A stretch of 7,823 bases of DNA from Methanomassiliicoccaceae archaeon (GTDB lineage: Archaea; Thermoplasmatota; Thermoplasmata; Methanomassiliicoccales; Methanomethylophilaceae), in contig WQTN01000099.1 in the NCBI GenBank assembly GCA_009786295.1, forward strand, positions 1 to 7,823. Reading direction: 5' to 3'. Shown piece after piece: positions 5,648 to 7,823 of the stretch. The notes under the pieces are model-generated. The model ran no database searches. It saw only the letters and a program-made list of their open reading frames with translations, and was not told where the DNA came from. Each line of letters starts with the position of its first letter. The stretch's first letter is position 1. The position numbers were made by a program, and so were the translations under genes.

Positions 5648-7368
5648 CACATCTCCTCCGGGCAGTCTATCCCTAGGCAGTCCAGGACATTTCTCAGAAC
5701 AGCCCTTGTGCATTCTACCAGTGTCAGTCTCGGGTCCCTGTTCTCATCCGATGCCAGCACCGGCACCATGGCGTAGAACTGATTGAATGCCGCCGCCACC
5801 TCATGGCCGTATGCAGGCAGCACGTGTATGCGCCTCTCTTCTCCGGCCTCTTTGATGACCGTGCCGAATTTGGACAATGATTTTATCAGAGCCCTCTCGT
5901 ACTCATCGGTGAACATGGACGGATCTGTGCAGCGGTCATATTTCCCGGCCTTGCTGAGCATGCTGCAGGCTCTCGCGTGAACATATTGGATGTACGGCCC
6001 GCTGTTCCCGTCGAAGTTGAGCGCCTCATCCCATTTGAAGACGAACTGTTTCTCCGGATGCACCCTGACGATGTTGTATCGTATGGCTCCGATCCCTATC
6101 TTCCTGGCTATGTTGAGCATCTCCTCTTCCGACAGGTTGCTGCGCCTGGATCTTATCTCATTCATCGCACGGCTGACAGCTTCGTCGATAAGGTCATCCA
6201 GATAAACAACTACTCCCTTTCTCGTGGACATCTTTCCCTCAGGAAGAGATACGAAAGAATAGAACATTGCTTCTGGAGCCTTTTCGCAGCCCAGTATCTC
6301 CAGGGCCGAGCACAGATGCTTGGACCCGAGTTTCTGATCTTCGCCCAAGACATCGACCGCCCTGTCCGCTCTTTTGAATTTATCTAAGTGATATGCGAGG
6401 TCGCGCGTTGTGTAAAGGGTGGTCCCGTCGGACCTTGTGAAAGTGAATTTCGTGTTCTTGCCCTGCACACCGAAATCCTTCAGATCAACATACCAGGAGC
6501 CGTCCTCCGTCTGCCCCGCATATTTCGACCCTTTCAGCATGTTCACCACGCCCTTTGCCGACCCGTCTGTTATGAAATCGGATTCCCATGTATATTTGTC
6601 AAGTTCGACGTTGATGTCTGCCAGAGTCTCTTTCAACCCGTCCAGCATCGCTTCCGCAGTTTTCCTGACGCTGCGGATCACTTCTTCATCCCCGTCCTCG
6701 AATCTTCTGAGCATCTCGGCTATGTGTTCTTTGACCTCGCCGTCTTCTTCCATCCGCCTGTTGGCCTCGCGATAGTATGCGACAAGTTTGTGGTCCGTCT
6801 TGTCCCTATCCTCTTCTGTGACAGAACCTTTCGGGACGTTGTTGACGCCCCATGTAAGTATGACGACCTGCTTCCCCACATCGTTCACGTAGTATTCCGT
6901 CTGCACATCATACCCGCATCTCTTCAGGGATCTTGCCAGCGTATCTCCTATTATTGGGTTCCTGGCTCTTCCGACGTGTATCGGCCCTGTAGGGTTCGTT
7001 GATGTATGCTCGACGTTGATCTTTATTCCGTTCCTTGGCATTGAACCGTAGGCATCGCCTTCTGCGATTATTCTCTCCAGTGTCTCCCCGATCAGCGCCG
7101 TCTCATCCATCATGAAGTTGAGATAACCATTAAGGGCGTTCACAGACGATATCAGCCCGGACGGCGCTATGTTTGCAGCCAGCTTTTCTGCGATGGCTTT
7201 CGGGTCCGACCTGAGTTCTTTTGAGAAGCTGAAACACGGTACTGCAAGGTCTGCCATGTCTGAAGCCTCTTTTATGAATTTAAGATCGGGAGCCTTTATT
7301 TTCTCCAACGCCACACGCACTGCGGAATCGACCTCGCGCTCGAACCTCTGCCTGCTTTCCATGCTCAT
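5647..7368 (-). CDS. argS: Arginyl-tRNA synthetase
   Basis: A 573-residue class I synthetase that charges tRNA-Arg using ATP. Order of parts: N-terminal Arg_tRNA_synt_N (ADD) domain about 1-100; catalytic core opening with V-E-H-T-S-T-N-P-T-G-P-I-H-V-G-R-A-R-N (119-137), where H131-V-G-R134 occupies the HIGH site; Y-Y-V-N-D-V-G-K-Q-V (159-168); L-G-E-D-Q-K-L-G (341-348); K-M-S-T-R-K-G (379-385) as the KMSKS loop; and N-S-G-P-Y-I-Q-Y-V-H-A-R (455-466) leading into the DALR anticodon-binding domain to the end. The second His of HIGH is Arg here. The start at 7368 overlaps the prf1 stop by ATGA; a second ATG two codons later (7360-7362) is an alternative. The stop shares one base with the acetyltransferase start, so the three genes are translationally coupled. 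Confidence 0.96.
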   Translation of the reverse strand: MSMESRQRFEREVDSAVRVALEKIKAPDLKFIKEASDMADLAVPCFSFSKELRSDPKAIAEKLAANIAPSGLISSVNALNGYLNFMMDETALIGETLERIIAEGDAYGSMPRNGIKINVEHTSTNPTGPIHVGRARNPIIGDTLARSLKRCGYDVQTEYYVNDVGKQVVILTWGVNNVPKGSVTEEDRDKTDHKLVAYYREANRRMEEDGEVKEHIAEMLRRFEDGDEEVIRSVRKTAEAMLDGLKETLADINVELDKYTWESDFITDGSAKGVVNMLKGSKYAGQTEDGSWYVDLKDFGVQGKNTKFTFTRSDGTTLYTTRDLAYHLDKFKRADRAVDVLGEDQKLGSKHLCSALEILGCEKAPEAMFYSFVSLPEGKMSTRKGVVVYLDDLIDEAVSRAMNEIRSRRSNLSEEEMLNIARKIGIGAIRYNIVRVHPEKQFVFKWDEALNFDGNSGPYIQYVHARACSMLSKAGKYDRCTDPSMFTDEYERALIKSLSKFGTVIKEAGEERRIHVLPAYGHEVAAAFNQFYAMVPVLASDENRDPRLTLVECTRAVLRNVLDCLGIDCPEEM

Positions 7369-7823
7369 CCCATCCTGTATCTCAGAATGGCCGCCATGCC
7401 TCCGAACGCTTTCAGAAGCATGTCTCCTTCTTCCGAATCTCCGGAGATCAACTGCACTTTAGTATTGAATCCGTCTGCGGCCTCAAAGAAATTGTCGATG
7501 AGGTCCTGCTGTTCGACCACCTTTGCGGGCTGGCCGCATTCGGGACATTGTATTCTCTCATCCGGATTGTCGACCGTCGTCTTTACAGTGTGGCCCGAGC
7601 CACACTCCGCGGTCACCATGTATTTATTGAGAGATTCCGAGAGCAGCAGAACGTCGACCGCTCCGGCATTGACCGCCGTCCTTACATCATCCTCGCCGTA
7701 GGCGGACAGTCCTCCGTCCTGTTTCCTTATCTCTCTGAAAAACCTCTGCATGTACTCTTTCTCGATTGTCAACTGTATATCCGTAAGAGCATCTTTGGCC
7801 GCATCGACCAGTTCTCTGAGTCC
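7365..7823 (-). CDS. prf1: Peptide chain release factor aRF1, C-terminal part (5' end outside window)
   Basis: The open frame runs in from the right edge without a stop, giving the last 152 residues of an archaeal class I release factor. It begins G-L-R-E-L-V-D-A-A-K. It contains family blocks M-Q-R-F-F-R-E-I, then Y-G-E-D-D-V-R-T-A-V-N-A-G-A-V-D-V-L-L-L-S-E-S-L, the end of domain 2 and domain 3 of eRF1/aRF1. A small metal-binding insert follows, C-G-S-G-H then C-P-E-C-G about 20 residues later, and the chain ends at Y-R-M-G. The N-terminal stop-codon-reading domain (NIKS, YxCxxxF) and the GGQ loop are not in the window. aRF1 releases finished proteins at stop codons; in a pyrrolysine-using archaeon it competes with tRNA-Pyl at UAG. 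The stop overlaps argS by ATGA. Confidence 0.92.
   Translation of the reverse strand, partial: GLRELVDAAKDALTDIQLTIEKEYMQRFFREIRKQDGGLSAYGEDDVRTAVNAGAVDVLLLSESLNKYMVTAECGSGHTVKTTVDNPDERIQCPECGQPAKVVEQQDLIDNFFEAADGFNTKVQLISGDSEEGDMLLKAFGGMAAILRYRMG

Noticed and set aside
5648..5713. Upstream ATG adding 22 residues to the acetyltransferase
   Set aside because: It would lie wholly inside argS; the ATG at 5647 has GGAGGAG and begins with a typical GNAT first strand.
7371..7772. Release-factor fragment treated as a complete 135-residue gene starting at a TTG (7772)
   Set aside because: The frame stays open to the window edge and the extra residues match the aRF1 family, so it is simply the 3' part of a longer gene.

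Overview
The window looks like chromosomal DNA of a methanogenic archaeon, most likely of the Methanomassiliicoccales/Thermoplasmata side of the Euryarchaeota. The archaeal assignment rests on PurP (formate-dependent FAICAR synthetase), an aRF1-type release factor, an archaeal-type ArgRS and TATA-box promoters at archaeal spacing. The methanogen assignment rests on an MttB-family methyltransferase paired with its corrinoid protein. The order-level placement is an inference from gene content, not a search result.

Layout. (1) 1-241, minus strand: the head of an operon running off the left edge, with a 57-residue protein and the first 24 codons of a probable SMC/AAA-type ATPase; this looks like accessory, possibly defence, DNA. 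(2) 242-865: a long AT-rich stretch with no convincing gene. It holds three promoter-like TATA elements, two well-formed imperfect hairpins (455-519 and 680-740) and a T6 tract. (3) 866-3011, plus strand: a two-gene methyltransferase operon, a non-pyrrolysine MttB homologue overlapping its cognate corrinoid protein. (4) 3109-5085, plus strand: purP followed closely by an unrecognised single-pass membrane protein with a charged cytoplasmic tail. (5) 5150-7823, minus strand: prf1 (3' part), argS and a GNAT acetyltransferase, overlapping at both junctions. A stem-loop at 5105-5135 separates the converging plus- and minus-strand units.

How the genes work together. The MttB-like protein should demethylate a methylated amine or betaine and pass the methyl to cobalamin on the MttC-like partner. 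A methylcorrinoid:CoM methyltransferase and a corrinoid activase, neither encoded here, would complete the route to methyl-CoM. PurP belongs to purine synthesis. The prf1-argS-acetyltransferase cluster is translation-related. The points most worth a second look are the small-protein/ATPase pair at the left edge, the two structured elements in the AT-rich gap, and the pairing of a Pyl-free MttB with its own corrinoid protein.
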